Of a stretch of 64,000 nt of DNA, positions 24,901-36,400 are shown piece by piece; positions within the stretch are counted from its first letter, which is position 1, and every line of letters starts with the position of its first letter. The stretch comes from Otis tarda (taxonomy: Eukaryota > Chordata > Aves > Otidiformes > Otididae): the NCBI GenBank assembly GCA_026413225.1, contig CM048575.1, positions 7,034,001 to 7,098,000 on the forward strand, read 5' to 3'. The notes beneath the pieces are model-generated. The model worked only from the letters and a program-made list of their open reading frames with translations, was not told the origin of the DNA and made no database searches. The position numbers were made by a program, and so were the translations under genes.

Positions 24901-27900
24901 TGCATATAGGTTGCTGGGTTAACGTGTCTTGATGACAACGTCACATCAGAGCTGTGTCTTTTGGATTGCACAGCATCAGCAGTGAAACTCTGTCGGTTTC
25001 TGTGTTGAAATAAGCTTTAGAGACCTGTCTCTCACCAGTCCATCCGCTGCAGGTGAACACTGCTGAATCAAGAGAAGTTTAATGGAGAAACAGCTGCCCA
25101 GTAAGAATGTAGGTTAGGGCTTTGCAGTGGAAAATGCTCCTTTGATTCAACAGCGTTGAAAAGTGGCTGCCTGTAGGCTGACAGCCTGCACTTTTTGGCC
25201 GAGGGTACAATCTGTGTTTTATCTCTACTGTGGAAAAGACTGTTTGACAAGTTAGTGTTGGTTACGTGGAAGAGCTGGGAATGAAACCATGCCTGCTATG
25301 TTGCTCTGGTAACCAAAGCTGTGCCTGGAAAATAAAAGATGGCGAACGCTGTGATACAACCTCGTTCAAGCAGACTTGGATTTACAGCCGGTTTTGCCTG
25401 CAGCAAGTGCAGCTTAACCTGGAATAGATACTTCCAGAAGTACTCAGTTGCCTTAATTGTTTCAGGACTCAGCTAGGAATGGAGGATTGGAGTGTTCTAG
25501 AAATAACAACTCTAAGGACTTGTCTTTACAGAAACAGCCACAGAGGCTCTTCTATGCATGCGGTTTATGGTTTACTGGATACATGCCCTGTTGAATATAT
25601 ATTTTAAGTTTGTTATTAATCCCTCCCTCAAAGGATTTGATGAAGCAAGTAGGAATAACCGGTGAACTATCATATGTAGGAAGTATTGTAAGTGTTTGAT
25701 TGCAGTGGTTTGCAGGGACAGAGCTAATGTTTGCTCTGAGAGCCAGGCTTAGAAGTTGCATCTTGGTTACAGCCCACTGTGAACAGCTTAATCTTTGGGG
25801 GTTAATCTGGTAGGCTGCTGAGAAACCTCCTGATAGTAAGTCTTTTCTTTAGTTGCTCTCTCTGAGAGACTAGCATCGCAGTGAAGGACCTCTCTTACTC
25901 AAACCTGGTGCATTGGTGTTGTTTAATGTGAATTTTTCTTTTCCTGGATGCACTGAAGGTAATCCATGAAGAAGCTTCATTTAATGCAGGAGAGTCAAGC
26001 AGACTTGCGTAAGTGGGAATCTACCATGTTGTAGCACGTGTAAACATCCTACACTCTCAGCTGTGAACTCAGGGTGGCTGGGAGAGGATTGTTTACGCCT
26101 TCTGCCATGGAGTGAACATCTGGTGAGCTGTATCGTCTGTAAGGTGCAAGATCCAACTGCTCCTCAGGGGAGCTTACGAATTTTGATTTCTGAGTGTTAA
26201 CAGCTTGCCACTTAACGTAATCTCCTAAAATCTACTTCTTTGCCTAAAATGTCGTTAGTCATAAGGGGCTTTTCTCTCCTGAAGACATGCTTAGATAAAA
26301 TAAAACCGCAGTATTACAGCCTGTGCTTCTAACAGTGAGCTGGAGCAGAGCCTTTTGTTTCCTCACCCTGTTGAGGTATTCCTGCTACTGGCAGAATCAG
26401 GCTGTTCAGCCACAGTACAAGATGAAGTTGTTACAATTCTGGAAAAGCTGGATTTAAATAAATAAATAAAGGCACAACAGTGTACGTCAAGTCCATGACT
26501 CTTATTCCCAGGGGTTTGTCATCAGAGCTAGATCGAGGTTTGTTTTGGGCGTGTAGCTAAGAAGAGGGTTTTGTCGGCAGATGAGGCTGTGTAAGTCTTC
26601 CTGGTGCATTTGCAATTCCTTCCCTGTTAAGATAACAGGCGACAATGGAATTTTCTGATGAGGAGTTGCGTGGCTTTCAGCTATTGTAATTTTGCTAATT
26701 TGCTTCTCATAATGAAATTGGTGACTGTGTTATTAGATGTAGGGTGTTGGAAATGCTTTTTTTTCTTATAGCTGAATAAATGAGGAAACCTGTTTTGATA
26801 GATCATTTCAGATTAACTTAATTAAGTTGTTACAAACGAGTTATTAAAGATACTTGTCCATGGAGCATGCTTGTTGGGGTGTTTGGATGTTGATCTGTTC
26901 CCTCCCCCTCCCCGCTTACCTGTCTTTTTCCTGTGCTGCAGGAGGAGGTGCGTCAGGCTGTGACCCCGGCTGAGCCCGTCCAGTATTATTTCACGCTTGC
27001 TCAGCAGCCTGCTGCAGTGCAGGTGCAGGGGCAGCAGCAAGGACAGCAGACCACCACGTCTACAACTACGATCCAGCCAGGACAGATCATCATCGCCCAG
27101 CCTCAGCAGGGGCAGGTGAGCGGCGTTCGGGGGCGTTGCAGCTCAGTGGAGCCAGGGAAACCCTCGACCTGCTTGTGGGTAATGTGTCAGCGTCGTCTAG
27201 GTCCTGGGTTCCCTTGGTGGTGGTCCAAGCATCAACAAGTGACAGTTGGGCCTAGGGAACAGTCTGTCTATTACAATCTTTGTCTCTTGTGGCTCTTTCA
27301 CCTCTCTTCAGTCCTCGCTTCATCCTTATCCCCGTTTTGAATGCAGACCACCCCCGTGACCATGCAGGTTGGAGAAGGCCAGCAGGTACAGATAGTGCAG
27401 GCCCAGCCGCAAGGACAGACCCAGCAGGCTCAGAGCGGAACTGGGCAGACCATGCAGGTCATGCAGCAGATCATCACCAATACAGGAGAAATCCAGCAAA
27501 TACCGGTAAGACTTTGCCAGCAGAAACGTGTCACAGTCTGGTGAGCAAACTGTCCACTGGTGTTCTGGCATGAGACTGTACATGTATGCTTTTTTAGCTG
27601 TAAGAGGAAGCTTGGATTGAGTGGTGTGTTTCCTGCACTTAGAGAGGAAAATAACCAGGTGTGACATGAAGGAGGAAACAAGTCTAACCCATCTAGTGTA
27701 GTCTTACTGCCCGCTTCAACACTTCCCCTGAGTGAAATAGTTAGGATTAGGAAGCAATGAATAAAACACTTCCTGGATAAACCTTAGTTCTTTACTACGG
27801 CATGGTTTCAATAAAGCGTAATTAACTTTGTTTGCCTTTACTTGGTTCTGCCTCTGCAATCTGAAGTCATGACCTGGCAGACTGAGTGGGAAAGGTGCCA

Positions 27901-30900
27901 TCTGTGAGTTATTAATAAACTTTTATGATACAAGAAATACTTCTACGAAATACTTTGAGCTGGTTGAAGGAATAGCTTTGCAGAACCAGCAGATATCTCC
28001 TCACTTTTACATCAGTGTAGGCCTGCTGGGGCCTTAAGAATGGGATTTTGAGTACCCAGGGTTGGCAGTTACATTCTGGGATGTGTCCTAGGTAAACGTG
28101 TGGGTCAAAAAAATGTCGCCTTTTCCCCCCCCCTCCCCCACTCTGTAACTTATCATCACAACAAAGCTGGGTCTTTTGATTCCCATCTGGAAAATTTCAC
28201 ACCTCTTAAAGAAGAAAAAAAAATCTGTCCAGTTCTGTGTAGCAGCCCAAAGGTCAGACCAAGTGACCAAGACAAGCATTTCACTTTGCCTTTGAGTTCG
28301 GTTGTTAAAGTGTACCCGCAGCTGTAGCAAAGCTGATCTTTCACACAAGTTTTGCATTTCAAGATTTGCTAAGCTTCCCTCCGTACGTTTGGCAAATGTT
28401 CGTGCTTTGACATAGCATCTCGAAAAAGGTTTAAATTGTAGGTGTTGCCAGATTTTTCCAATTCACTTCCAAATTCTTTTCATCTCTTAAATCTTCAGCT
28501 GGTTCCTACTGCCTGGCTTAAGGTGTTGGTCAGAAAGGAAGTGAATTACTTGCCAAATACAGTGTTTTACTACGAGCAACCTTTTTTCTTCTCTGCATTC
28601 TGCACCGCCTTTCTTTTACCTTCTTTTTTTCCTTCCTTTGTTATGAAAGTCTCTCCAAGATACTTGTTCTTCAAAGCATTTTGGAAGGACATCTCCGCCT
28701 CCAGTCTCAGTGAATCCGTTGCAACAGCACTGAATGTTGCAGCATCCTCCTCTGGTTCTGCAGTAAAAGAACAGTTCAGATTTGTTTTCCAATTGTCTGC
28801 AGTGAACTCCCTACAAGAAAGGGGCTTGGAGATCTGTTAGCAGAAAGAATTCTTTATAGAGGAGGCAATAACCTTCTGCAGAAAGTACTGTTCTCCACAT
28901 GGGTGGATCCTGGTGCAAACGGTCCCATGTTTTATGAGTGTGAGACTGGAGGCTTTTAAATCAGTGTCTGGTTTTGGCCAAGCATATGCTTCTGCCTTCC
29001 TCTTGCCTGGCAGTGTCTAAGAACAGGTAGCTGTGACTGGTCCTCAGGTGCTTCTTATGTTGCAGGTGAGAGACAGAAATAGCCAAGTGCCAGCGTGGTG
29101 TCTCTTGTCGTTGGGAGTGCTTGGTTCTCTAACAATTCTAAGACTGCAAAACAGAGCAGCTTAGGAGCAGTGTTTTAATGAAACAGTCACAATTCGCACT
29201 TCTGTATCTAGCAGAGATACTGCTTTGACTGTAATTAAGAGGATTCTTCTTAATCATGGTGTGTTGAAGGATCGCACTTTGTGCTGAAGGAAGCATCTTT
29301 CCCCTAGCTCGCTTCCAGCAGGTGAAGTAAAATAGAACACAGAGCCATGTGCTCACTGCGGGAGGTCTTTCGTGTCTAACCTGGAAAGCCCTTTTGGTTT
29401 GGTTTCACGGAATTACAGTCCTTGGTCTGTTCTGTTCTCTTTCTACTGTGCTTTTCTTATTTTTGCCTTGAGTTTCCTTTCTGTCTTCCTTTCCTTTCTA
29501 TAGTTAGTGCTGTCTTCTGGTAGTTCTGTTTCACTCGGGTACTTGTTCAGGTTCAGCAAAGAATCTTTCATAACACAAATGTGACAGTTTGAAACGCTCT
29601 CATAAAACTGGTAGTGCCTCTGGCAGTTGCAGGAATGTTGAGAGAATCTTACTGGTGTTCTCTTGCTGGCTTTCCACATGCTTCTGATACTGTGTGCACT
29701 TCTCTGCTGTGATTTACCATTTACTCTAGGACCACGGGTTGCCTGTGGAAAGGTGGCTTTTATTTTTTAAAAACAGAAGAACCTGGAAATGTATGTGTCA
29801 AATGGTAATCGCTTGTTTGTCTGCATTAATTTTGTGTTAAATTTAATCTGGATCTTAGCTAGACCTCATTGGGCAGGTTCTTTGGAGCTTACTCTCATTT
29901 CTGGAAGAGCGCTCTTTCTAAATTGCTTTCATGCATTCAGTTAGTAGTATAGTTAAAATCTAGGCAGGAAGCCCCCAGTGTGGAAAACATGATCTGCCAG
30001 CAGATCTCTGCGCAGAACAAATTCTTTATTGAAATGTTTATGCTCGTGTGGAGTTTATTTGCTCTTGAAATAATATTGGAGCTTTTAGGCACAGCTGGTG
30101 AAGTCAGCGGCGTTTGTGTAAATGCCAAGATCGTGTTCTAGGCACTTGAACGTTTGTCAGTGAGCAGTTTTCAAGTATTTTTATGTCCTTTCCCATTTTT
30201 TAAAAAGAAGAAAGAACTGAAAACCTTTTTTTTTGTGTATAATTAACCTTAAGACTGTGAATATAGATATTCTAAAGTTAAATAACAGTAAATGAAAAAT
30301 TCAACGGTAGTATCAATCCTACTGTGCCCTTTATTGCCTCTCAGATGTGTGTTAGCGGTATGAACTGTTTATATCGCAGAAAATACAAGATGAGAGTTGA
30401 GGTTACCACGATGACATTGTCTTCGTGTCCCGCCCCTCCTAAGCATCTGACCTTGCAGGATCAGGATCAGGGTTGTAGGAAATACGTTTACCTTCGAATA
30501 TTCTACACAAAGTATTGACACAGAAAGCATTGGCCTCTGCCCGGTGGGTGTTGACATTGGCGGAGAGTTGCATTAAAAGCTTCCAAATATTACCTTGCAG
30601 TATTCCTGGGGTTTGTCATCTCTGCTATCTCTGTGAAAGTTTCCCATACATTCTTTTATATTTTTTTGGCAGGCTATAATAGGAGTGTCAGTATGTGCAG
30701 CTAGCTCGTAACAATCATCTGTATGTGAAGTGATACATCGAAGTAGTAACTCGATTCTCGTAGCCAAAAAGAAAAATCCGTGTTCTCAAGGCTCTCTGAA
30801 ATTTAGCAATTAATACGCTTTAGCTACTAACTGACCGCTCCCGATCTGGAGAAAGAAGTAACGTTGTGCTTCCTCGGGGTTTTACTTCAAGAGCCTGCAG

Positions 30901-32666
30901 GAGTTCTGCGGACTCCGTTCTTGCTTTGGCAGGGTTTGTGGTAGTTACTCATCTCAACCGGTAATCACCTGGGGCTCCCCAGTGTCATCTGTTACTCTGG
31001 CTTCTGTGGTGGAAACGAGAAGGCAAGTTTGTGTGTTTCAGGTTACGCAGTTACCTGTTTAATTTTCTTTCCCTGCCCCCCGCTTGTCTCCAGGTTCAGT
31101 TGAATGCTGGCCAGCTGCAGTATATCCGCTTAGCCCAGCCTGTGTCAGGCACCCAGGTAGTCCAGGGGCAGATCCAGACGCTTGCAGCCAATGCACAGCA
31201 GGTACGCACCGTAACAGCAGGACTGACATTAACTGGTAAAGCGTTGCTCCCTAGCTCCCCAAACCGCAAATTCCAGTCAAATTTACCAACTCTTGGGCTA
31301 GGATTCCTGCATTCCTTTTCTTCCTGTTACCTTCATCAGAGTAATAAAGCAAGGAGCAAAGCGGAAGTCTCCTTTACCTGTACGTGGAAAGTGCATGCAT
31401 ATACGTGTGTGTGTGTGTGTCTCACCGTGTAAAGCTCACGCTGCTTCTGAGCTGACTGCAGGTAAAACTTCAGTTCATCAGCCTTCTCTTTACTTCTGCT
31501 CCTTCTGGCTGGGTGAGGGAGGAGCAGCCTTGCAGCCTCTCAGGAAAGCTATGCAGAGGTGAAACATCAAGACCAGCGTTGCTGCCAGCAGGTTGACTCA
31601 TGTTCTTATTGAGACTGGTCGCTAAGGGGTTCTCCTTTGCCTTCAGAGGACAGGAGAGCTGTTGCTTTTCTGTGATCCTGGAGGCCACGTTCTCCTCATG
31701 AAAGTCAGAGAGGACATGCTTGTTTGGTCTGGAACGGCTGAATCCCATGTCCTTTGTTCTTGACTTGCGGTTAGCGCCAGCATGGCTGCAGGCCGGCGGC
31801 ATAGGCCGTGTCTTACCACATGGTGGGGTAATGAAGTTGGATAAAGTCTAAAAGCTCTTTAGAGGCAGCAGCAGAACATTGTTAGGGGGGTGCTGACCCT
31901 CTCCAAAGCGCTGTCAGTGATCGTCCTTCTCTTATCCTTGTAGATAACGCAGACAGAAGTCCAGCAAGGACAGCAGCAGTTCAGCCAGTTCACGGACGGA
32001 CAGGTAAGAACTTGGAGTTGGTTGGTGCTCCCTCCCTTTGAAGTCCAAGGCTAGAAAGACAGTCTTAAAAGTCTGCGTGCTCTAGCAAATCTGCTCCTCC
32101 TGGTGTTACTGCTACTGCCACCAAACCTTAACCAGGAGCAGGATAAGTGGATGTAGGGACACTTTTAATTCAGGGGGATTCTTTGTGTTCTGCTGCACCC
32201 GCTCCAAATTAATCCAGTCCCTTGCGTTCTGGGTGGGGTCCGTTCCAGTCCTAACCAGTTGAGGAATAAAGGTCTTAACACCTAGCTATTGCCTGTTGCG
32301 TAGGTAGCCTGAGCTCAGTCTGGGCATCAGAAATTCACTAAATTAGTTAGTTAGGATTTAGCAACTAATATCTAGCAGCGATTTGTGGTCTGTTTTGGGG
32401 ACGAATTTTACTTGGACCTGGGAGCTGCTGTTAGCACCACCACTAAACTGGTAGGGTTGGTGCACAGCGAGTGCTTTAGAGGGAGCTGGTGCTGGGCGTG
32501 ATGAGAACTGACACTCGTGTCTTTCCCCTGCTTCGGTCTCCACCAGCAACTCTATCAGATCCAGCAAGTGACCATGCCTGCAGGCCAGGACATCACCCAG
32601 CCCATGTTCATTCAGTCCACCAACCAAACCTCCGACGGGCAGGCCACGCAAGTGACAGGGGACTGA
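15864..32666 (+). CDS. NFYC: NFYC, nuclear transcription factor Y subunit gamma (coding span, 9 coding exons)
   Basis: NFYC dimerises with NFYB through histone folds, and the dimer then recruits NFYA to bind CCAAT boxes in nuclear promoters. Joining nine coding exons gives a full 335-residue protein, the length of the main human isoform, with every junction in phase. The start lies in MSTDGGFG; its ATG has A at -3. Residues about 43-118 form the H2A-like histone fold ([38 protein letters not shown]). Residues about 130-335 are the glutamine-rich activation domain with runs such as GQQQGQQTT, ending in TGD. I recall only a few conservative differences from human, mostly in the Gln-rich part. 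Two microRNAs lie in one of its introns. No disabling change is seen. Confidence 0.97.
15969..19408 (+). other. NFYC: NFYC intron 2
   Basis: An AT-rich intron without a recognised gene. It contains an imperfect (GTTTT)n pentanucleotide run at 18882-18906 and several T tracts. Otherwise nothing is recognised. Confidence 0.7.
18882..18906. repeat. (GTTTT)n microsatellite
   Basis: About five units of GTTTT, the first and last imperfect, lie within NFYC intron 2. Confidence 0.8.
19409..19480 (+). CDS. NFYC: NFYC coding exon 2 (residues 36-59)
   Basis: A 72-base exon between CTCTGCAG and GTACGC, phase 0 at both ends. It encodes [18 protein letters not shown] and the start of the histone fold. 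Confidence 0.95.
19481..20947 (+). other. NFYC: NFYC intron 3
   Basis: A 1.5-kb intron with short open frames only. No repeat or RNA gene is recognised. Confidence 0.7.
20948..21061 (+). CDS. NFYC: NFYC coding exon 3 (residues 60-97)
   Basis: A 114-base exon, CAG at 20947 and donor GTAACG at 21062, phase 0. It encodes the central histone-fold helix, with [16 protein letters not shown], and ends in NKRRTLQ. Confidence 0.95.
21062..23475 (+). other. NFYC: NFYC intron 4
   Basis: A 2.4-kb AT-rich intron with a TA/CA-rich patch near 21537-21563 and multiple T tracts. No gene is recognised. Confidence 0.7.
23476..23571 (+). CDS. NFYC: NFYC coding exon 4 (residues 98-129)
   Basis: A 96-base exon, TCTAG acceptor and GTGAGA donor, phase 0. 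It encodes [16 protein letters not shown] and the end of the histone fold, with the conserved [12 protein letters not shown]. Confidence 0.95.
23960..24051 (+). ncRNA. MIR30E: microRNA precursor mir-30e
   Basis: A hairpin of about 92 bases. The 5p arm at 23976-23997 begins TGTAAACATCCTTGACTG and matches mature miR-30e-5p. The 3p arm at 24018-24039 begins CTTTCAGTCGGATGTTT and differs from the human 3p as I recall it by one A-to-G change near its 3' end. Loop GCTGTAAGGTGTTAG. The miR-30 family represses many mRNAs through the seed GTAAACA. Its location inside an NFYC intron, in sense, matches the human arrangement. No separate promoter was identified. Confidence 0.95.
26023..26111 (+). ncRNA. 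MIR30C1: microRNA precursor mir-30c-1
   Basis: A hairpin of about 89 bases. The 5p arm at 26039-26061 begins TGTAAACATCCTACACTC and matches miR-30c-5p. The 3p arm at 26078-26099 begins CTGGGAGAGGATTGTTTAC and differs from the human 3p as I recall it at two positions. The ends ACCATG and TGCCATGG pair, as in the known precursor. It lies in the same NFYC intron as mir-30e and probably on the same primary transcript. Confidence 0.95.
26942..27115 (+). CDS. NFYC: NFYC coding exon 5 (residues 130-187)
   Basis: A 174-base exon, CTGCAG acceptor and GTGAGC donor, phase 0. It encodes [20 protein letters not shown] followed by the first Gln-rich stretch, and ends AQPQQGQ. Confidence 0.95.
27347..27505 (+). 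CDS. NFYC: NFYC coding exon 6 (residues 188-240)
   Basis: A 159-base exon, ATGCAG acceptor and GTAAGA donor, phase 0. It encodes [18 protein letters not shown] and ends in GEIQQIP, part of the activation domain. Confidence 0.95.
27506..31093 (+). other. NFYC: NFYC intron 7
   Basis: A 3.6-kb intron, AT-rich, with T tracts and short open frames only. No repeat or RNA gene is recognised. The 231-base intron before it (27116-27346) is equally plain. Confidence 0.7.
31094..31201 (+). CDS. NFYC: NFYC coding exon 7 (residues 241-276)
   Basis: A 108-base exon, CTCCAG acceptor and GTACGC donor, phase 0. It encodes [19 protein letters not shown] and ends AANAQQ. Confidence 0.95.
31202..31943 (+). other. 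NFYC: NFYC intron 8
   Basis: A 0.74-kb intron with a short (GT)n run at about 31405-31420. Nothing else is recognised. Confidence 0.7.
31944..32003 (+). CDS. NFYC: NFYC coding exon 8 (residues 277-296)
   Basis: A 60-base exon, TTGTAG acceptor and GTAAGA donor, phase 0. It encodes [20 protein letters not shown]. Confidence 0.95.
32004..32546 (+). other. NFYC: NFYC intron 9
   Basis: A 543-base intron with no recognised element. Confidence 0.7.
32547..32666 (+). CDS. NFYC: NFYC coding exon 9 (residues 297-335 and stop)
   Basis: The acceptor CACCAG ends at 32546. The exon encodes [14 protein letters not shown], ends in TQVTGD and stops at TGA 32664-32666. Confidence 0.95.
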   Translation, partial: QLYQIQQVTMPAGQDITQPMFIQSTNQTSDGQATQVTGD

Positions 32667-33007
32667 ACGGGGACGTCGTGGCGAGTCTCTCTGCGTGGAA
32701 ATGAACGCGTACCGGCTTGACGTTTGCCACACCAACCTGGTCTGATGAATGCATCTACTTCTGTGTATCTGTACTTGGTATCAAGCCTATAGTAGGCTGC
32801 GGTCTCCGGTGCATTATACACCTGCCTCTGATGGGTATGAGAATATCCAACAGACACTGACAAGAATGCAATATTTTTATTTTTAGAAGCCAGTATTTCA
32901 GTGTATTCAGCTGCTTGTTCAAGCCCGTAAAACCGAAAGAGAGCTAATCAAAAGGAATTTGTAGCATCTCATTGAACATTGTGTAAAACGTTTTATCTAG
33001 TAAGATT

Positions 33008-33013
33008 ATTAAA
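33008..33013 (+). promoter_or_regulatory. NFYC: Proximal NFYC poly(A) signal (ATTAAA)
   Basis: ATTAAA lies about 340 bases after the stop. It is followed within 30 bases by a GT-rich GGTTTGTTGT element. Confidence 0.45.
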
Positions 33014-33153
33014 GGGTACTGCATCTGGTTTGTTGTAAGAGCTTTATTCCTGGTATTCTATTTGTGGGTTTTTTTCTCTGAATAGAGCTAGATTCGGTCC
33101 TCCCATCTCAATGGTTTATTAGGGGTGTATGGGGGGAGTGTGTGTGCATTAGA

Positions 33154-33177
33154 TTTTTTTTTTTTTTTTTTTTTTTT
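33154..33177. repeat. T24 homopolymer
   Basis: An uninterrupted run of 24 T in the NFYC 3'UTR, a likely site of length polymorphism or sequencing error. Confidence 0.9.
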
Positions 33178-33436
33178 CCCTCTCCTACCTCCTTTTTTGG
33201 TCAGCCAGAGCATTGGCCGTATGCAGCTCAAGGGCAGGAAGTAGGGGAGGAGGAATTAAAGTGAAAACAAAAAAAAACATTCCTTGTATGATGACTATTT
33301 TCTAGGGGCAAAGGATTCTTTAATTTGGCCTGGTTTATTCCAGAAACACTAATGGAAGTCTGGACAAACCCCAGCCCTGCTGTTAACTGTTGTGCTAGCT
33401 TCACTTGATGCATGTAATATAAGCTTCATAAAATGA

Positions 33437-33442
33437 AATAAA
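33437..33442 (+). promoter_or_regulatory. NFYC: Distal NFYC poly(A) signal (AATAAA)
   Basis: A canonical AATAAA followed by TAATGTCTGTGCTTTCTTTG, a U/GU-rich downstream element. It is the last good signal before the GC-rich intergenic region. Confidence 0.65.
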
Positions 33443-36400
33443 TTTCCTTTGTAAGATAATGTCTGTGCTTTCTTTGAGATCCAATGTCCAGTCTCAACCT
33501 GCCAAGCGGAGAGCGTCCTCGGTCCCTGCGCGGTTATTACACCTGAAGCAGTGAAACGAGCAGCGAGGCTTTGGGGTGGCCTGGAGAAGGGGTTGGACAA
33601 GTGACAGGAGTGGTGGGAGCGGAGGGCCTGGGGGTCTCGGCACAGGAGTCATGTGGTGATTGATTCCACAGCGCGCAGCCCTTCAGCTGCAGGTACCAAC
33701 ACCGCACCACCTCAGCAGCTTCGGTGTCCGGGATCCAGCTGGAGCAGCAGGGCGGAGGTTGGGGCAGGTTTGAGCAAAAGCCAGTTCTTAACTGAACGCG
33801 CTGCAAGGATCCCGGCAGCGTTTAGGCCAAGTTTAGGTTCTTAGCTAAAAGGGGAGTGCGCGATGTAACCGAGAACCTTTGTGTGGCTTTGTGCAGTTTG
33901 GCACAGCTGGGGGACAGCGCTGGGGACAGCACCAGCACTGCCCCTGGCTTTTCCCTGGCAGCAGCACCAGGCGTTTTGCGGTGACGAGGGGCTGGCTGCT
34001 CCCATGCGTGACACGTAGGGCAGCGCCAGGGCGCTGGCAGCTTGGCCCGTGCAGTGCCTTCTTTGGCAAGGCCCAGCCCGGCTGTGTGGGACGCGGGTGC
34101 CTGCTGGGCCCTGCCCGTCTGAGAGCTGCGGGGGGGCAGCTGCTGCCAGGGAAGGAAAACTCTGCTTCAGCATTTGGCTGCTGCGAGCAACTAAATCTGG
34201 GCCAGGTTGTTCCAGTCAGGCCAGGGAGCTTGCTGCATTACCTGCACCTCCTGGGCTTTCTAAATGTCAATTTTCCTATTTTTTTTTTTTTTTTAATTTT
34301 TTCTGATCCTGCAACGCCTGGGAGCCGGTGGCGCACTGCAGCAGCAGCGGAGCGCTGCAGCCCGCTCCCTTCCCGAGCATCAGCCCTCGGGCACCGCAGC
34401 CTTGTGCAGGCAGAGTTTGAGGATGAGCCGAGGGTGTGCTGGAGAAGCATCTCCAGTGCACGGGAAAGATGAAGTCACGGGGGGAAAAAATACCGGGCGT
34501 GAAAGCTCGGGACCACGAGAGGGCAGCCGTGGGCGGCTGCTGCCTGGGCAGGCTGGAGCGGGGCTGGGGTTTCGCGTGGGACCAGCGTGGCTCTGGTCCC
34601 CGGCAGCCGGACCCTCTCTGTCCTCAGGTCCAAGCTGCTGTGGGTCCCGGCAGCCCCATCTTGCCCCAGCAAAGGTGCCGTGGCCGGGCCGGTGCTTCCC
34701 ACTGGCTGCGTGCACCACAGCGAGGGGAGGTGGGCTGCCTCCCGAGCAGCTCCGTTGGCAAAAGCGTCGTTTTTGCTCGCGCCAGGGAGCAGAGCCAGGG
34801 AATCGGCTTGTAAGGACGGCGAGGGATGGCAGCTGCCTTGCCTTATCAGCCGCTGGCAGAGGCAGCCGGCGAGGCTGGGCTGAAGGAAAGCTCTTTACCC
34901 AGAGTCGTTGTGTTTGCTTGAAATAGTTTAAATTTGAATGGGAATAAATTGCTTAAAGGACAGAAAGTGGAAGTGAGACGCTGCTCCTGAAAGGAGAGTA
35001 GTTTCCAGTGAAAGCCTCCACCTCCAGCTGAAGGGGATGCTGGTTTGGACACGCTCGGTATCGTCCCGATGGGCACCCAGGTCTGACCTCACCCAGGAGC
35101 GTGGGATCGGAACGGACAGTTGAGACTGAAGCCGATGGAGTCGGTGCTTAGCTCATAACGGAGATAAGAGTTTGTGTGCGCTCACAGAGGAGCGTCCTCG
35201 CCGACTTGGACAGGAAAGGTATTTTGAGGAGAGCTGCCATCAGTTGTGTCACAGGTGCTGTAAACCTCAGACATGAACCACAGCTTCCCTATAAGGGCAC
35301 GCGCCTTCGTTTCATCTTCCGAGGGAGCGTGATGACAAATGGAGTGGCGCGGGGCGATGCAGAAGGAAACAGGCGTTACCCGAGCGGCTGGGCGAGCCGT
35401 GGGGTGGGACGCGGGGTTGGCCGGTGCCCCAGGGCTATGTGGCGGGTGACGATGGATGAAGGTGGCAGAGGTAATTACACCTCCGGGGACCCTGGCGCTG
35501 AAAGCTGATGAGGAAGCAGCGCTTCCCTCCCAAGGAGCGGTTTGAGTTTCCATTTCTCCTCAGGGCTGATGAGCTCAGCGCAACCCCCGTGCGGGCCAGC
35601 GCCGGCCGCTGACGCTCAGGAACCGGCGCGCTCAGTTTACTGCCAGCTTTGCTGCTGACGGCTGCCCTTCCCCGGGGCAGCCGCCTGCGGCCACCCTCTT
35701 CCAAAGAAAAACTCCCTGCGATGAAGGTCACCTGCCGCCGTGGGGACTGGAAGCCCTGAGGGCCGCTGGGTCCGAGAGCCACTGGGCACGTAGGGAAACG
35801 TGCACGGGTGGAGCTGCCCCACGCGCAGCCTCTCCCAGTGTGGGCTCTGGGTTCACCACCTGCAGCCAGACCGTGAAACGTGTTGCCCTGGGGAGCAGTG
35901 CTGGCTCTTCCCCCCTGCCCGCTGTGGGACCCCCCGTCACATTCACCGGGACCCAAAGCTGCTGGAGGGATTTGGTTGTGAACCGTCCTGAGGCTGCCGA
36001 GCCAGCGCCGGAGAGCCCGGGGGTGCAAAGCTCTCTTGAAGTCCTCGTCTGTTCTTCCTTCCTCGCTTTTGGATCTGGGAACAGGAGCTGGGTCGCTGAC
36101 CCGTGCTGCTCCCCATGTGGGCGGCGTTGCGGCAGAGCGGGGCGGAAGCATCCCTGTTCCTCCCACGGGGCCGCTCTGGGACGTGCCCCAGCTCCCAGTG
36201 ATGCTGGCATCGCTCCGAGCTGGGGGCCAGGGCAGGCGAGCATTGACACAGCCCCACAGCAGCACCGGGACCCGCACGGGGGCTTTGCCCTGGCTTTGGG
36301 GCAGTGCAGCCCCACAGCCCCTGGCCGGGCTGGGTCCCCATCCTGTCCCCGGCTGCAGGCAGGAGCCCACCGAAGCGAGACCGTGGCGTCCCAGCCGCTT

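Larger units (their letters stand above)
23572..26941 (+). other. NFYC: NFYC intron 5, host of mir-30e and mir-30c-1
   Basis: A 3.4-kb intron holding two microRNA hairpins in the sense orientation about 2 kb apart, so both can be processed from the NFYC primary transcript. A short (TAAA)n run lies at about 26455-26470. Apart from these I see no gene. Confidence 0.85.
32667..33460 (+). other. NFYC: NFYC 3' untranslated region
   Basis: AT-rich sequence after the stop codon with two possible poly(A) signals: ATTAAA at 33008-33013 and AATAAA at 33437-33442, the latter followed by a T/G-rich stretch. The distal signal gives a 3'UTR of about 0.8 kb. A T24 tract lies at 33154-33177. Confidence 0.65.

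Noticed and set aside
26455..26470. AATAAA motifs within NFYC intron 5 that look like poly(A) signals
   Set aside because: They are part of a short (TAAA)n repeat in an intron, with the next exon clearly spliced downstream.
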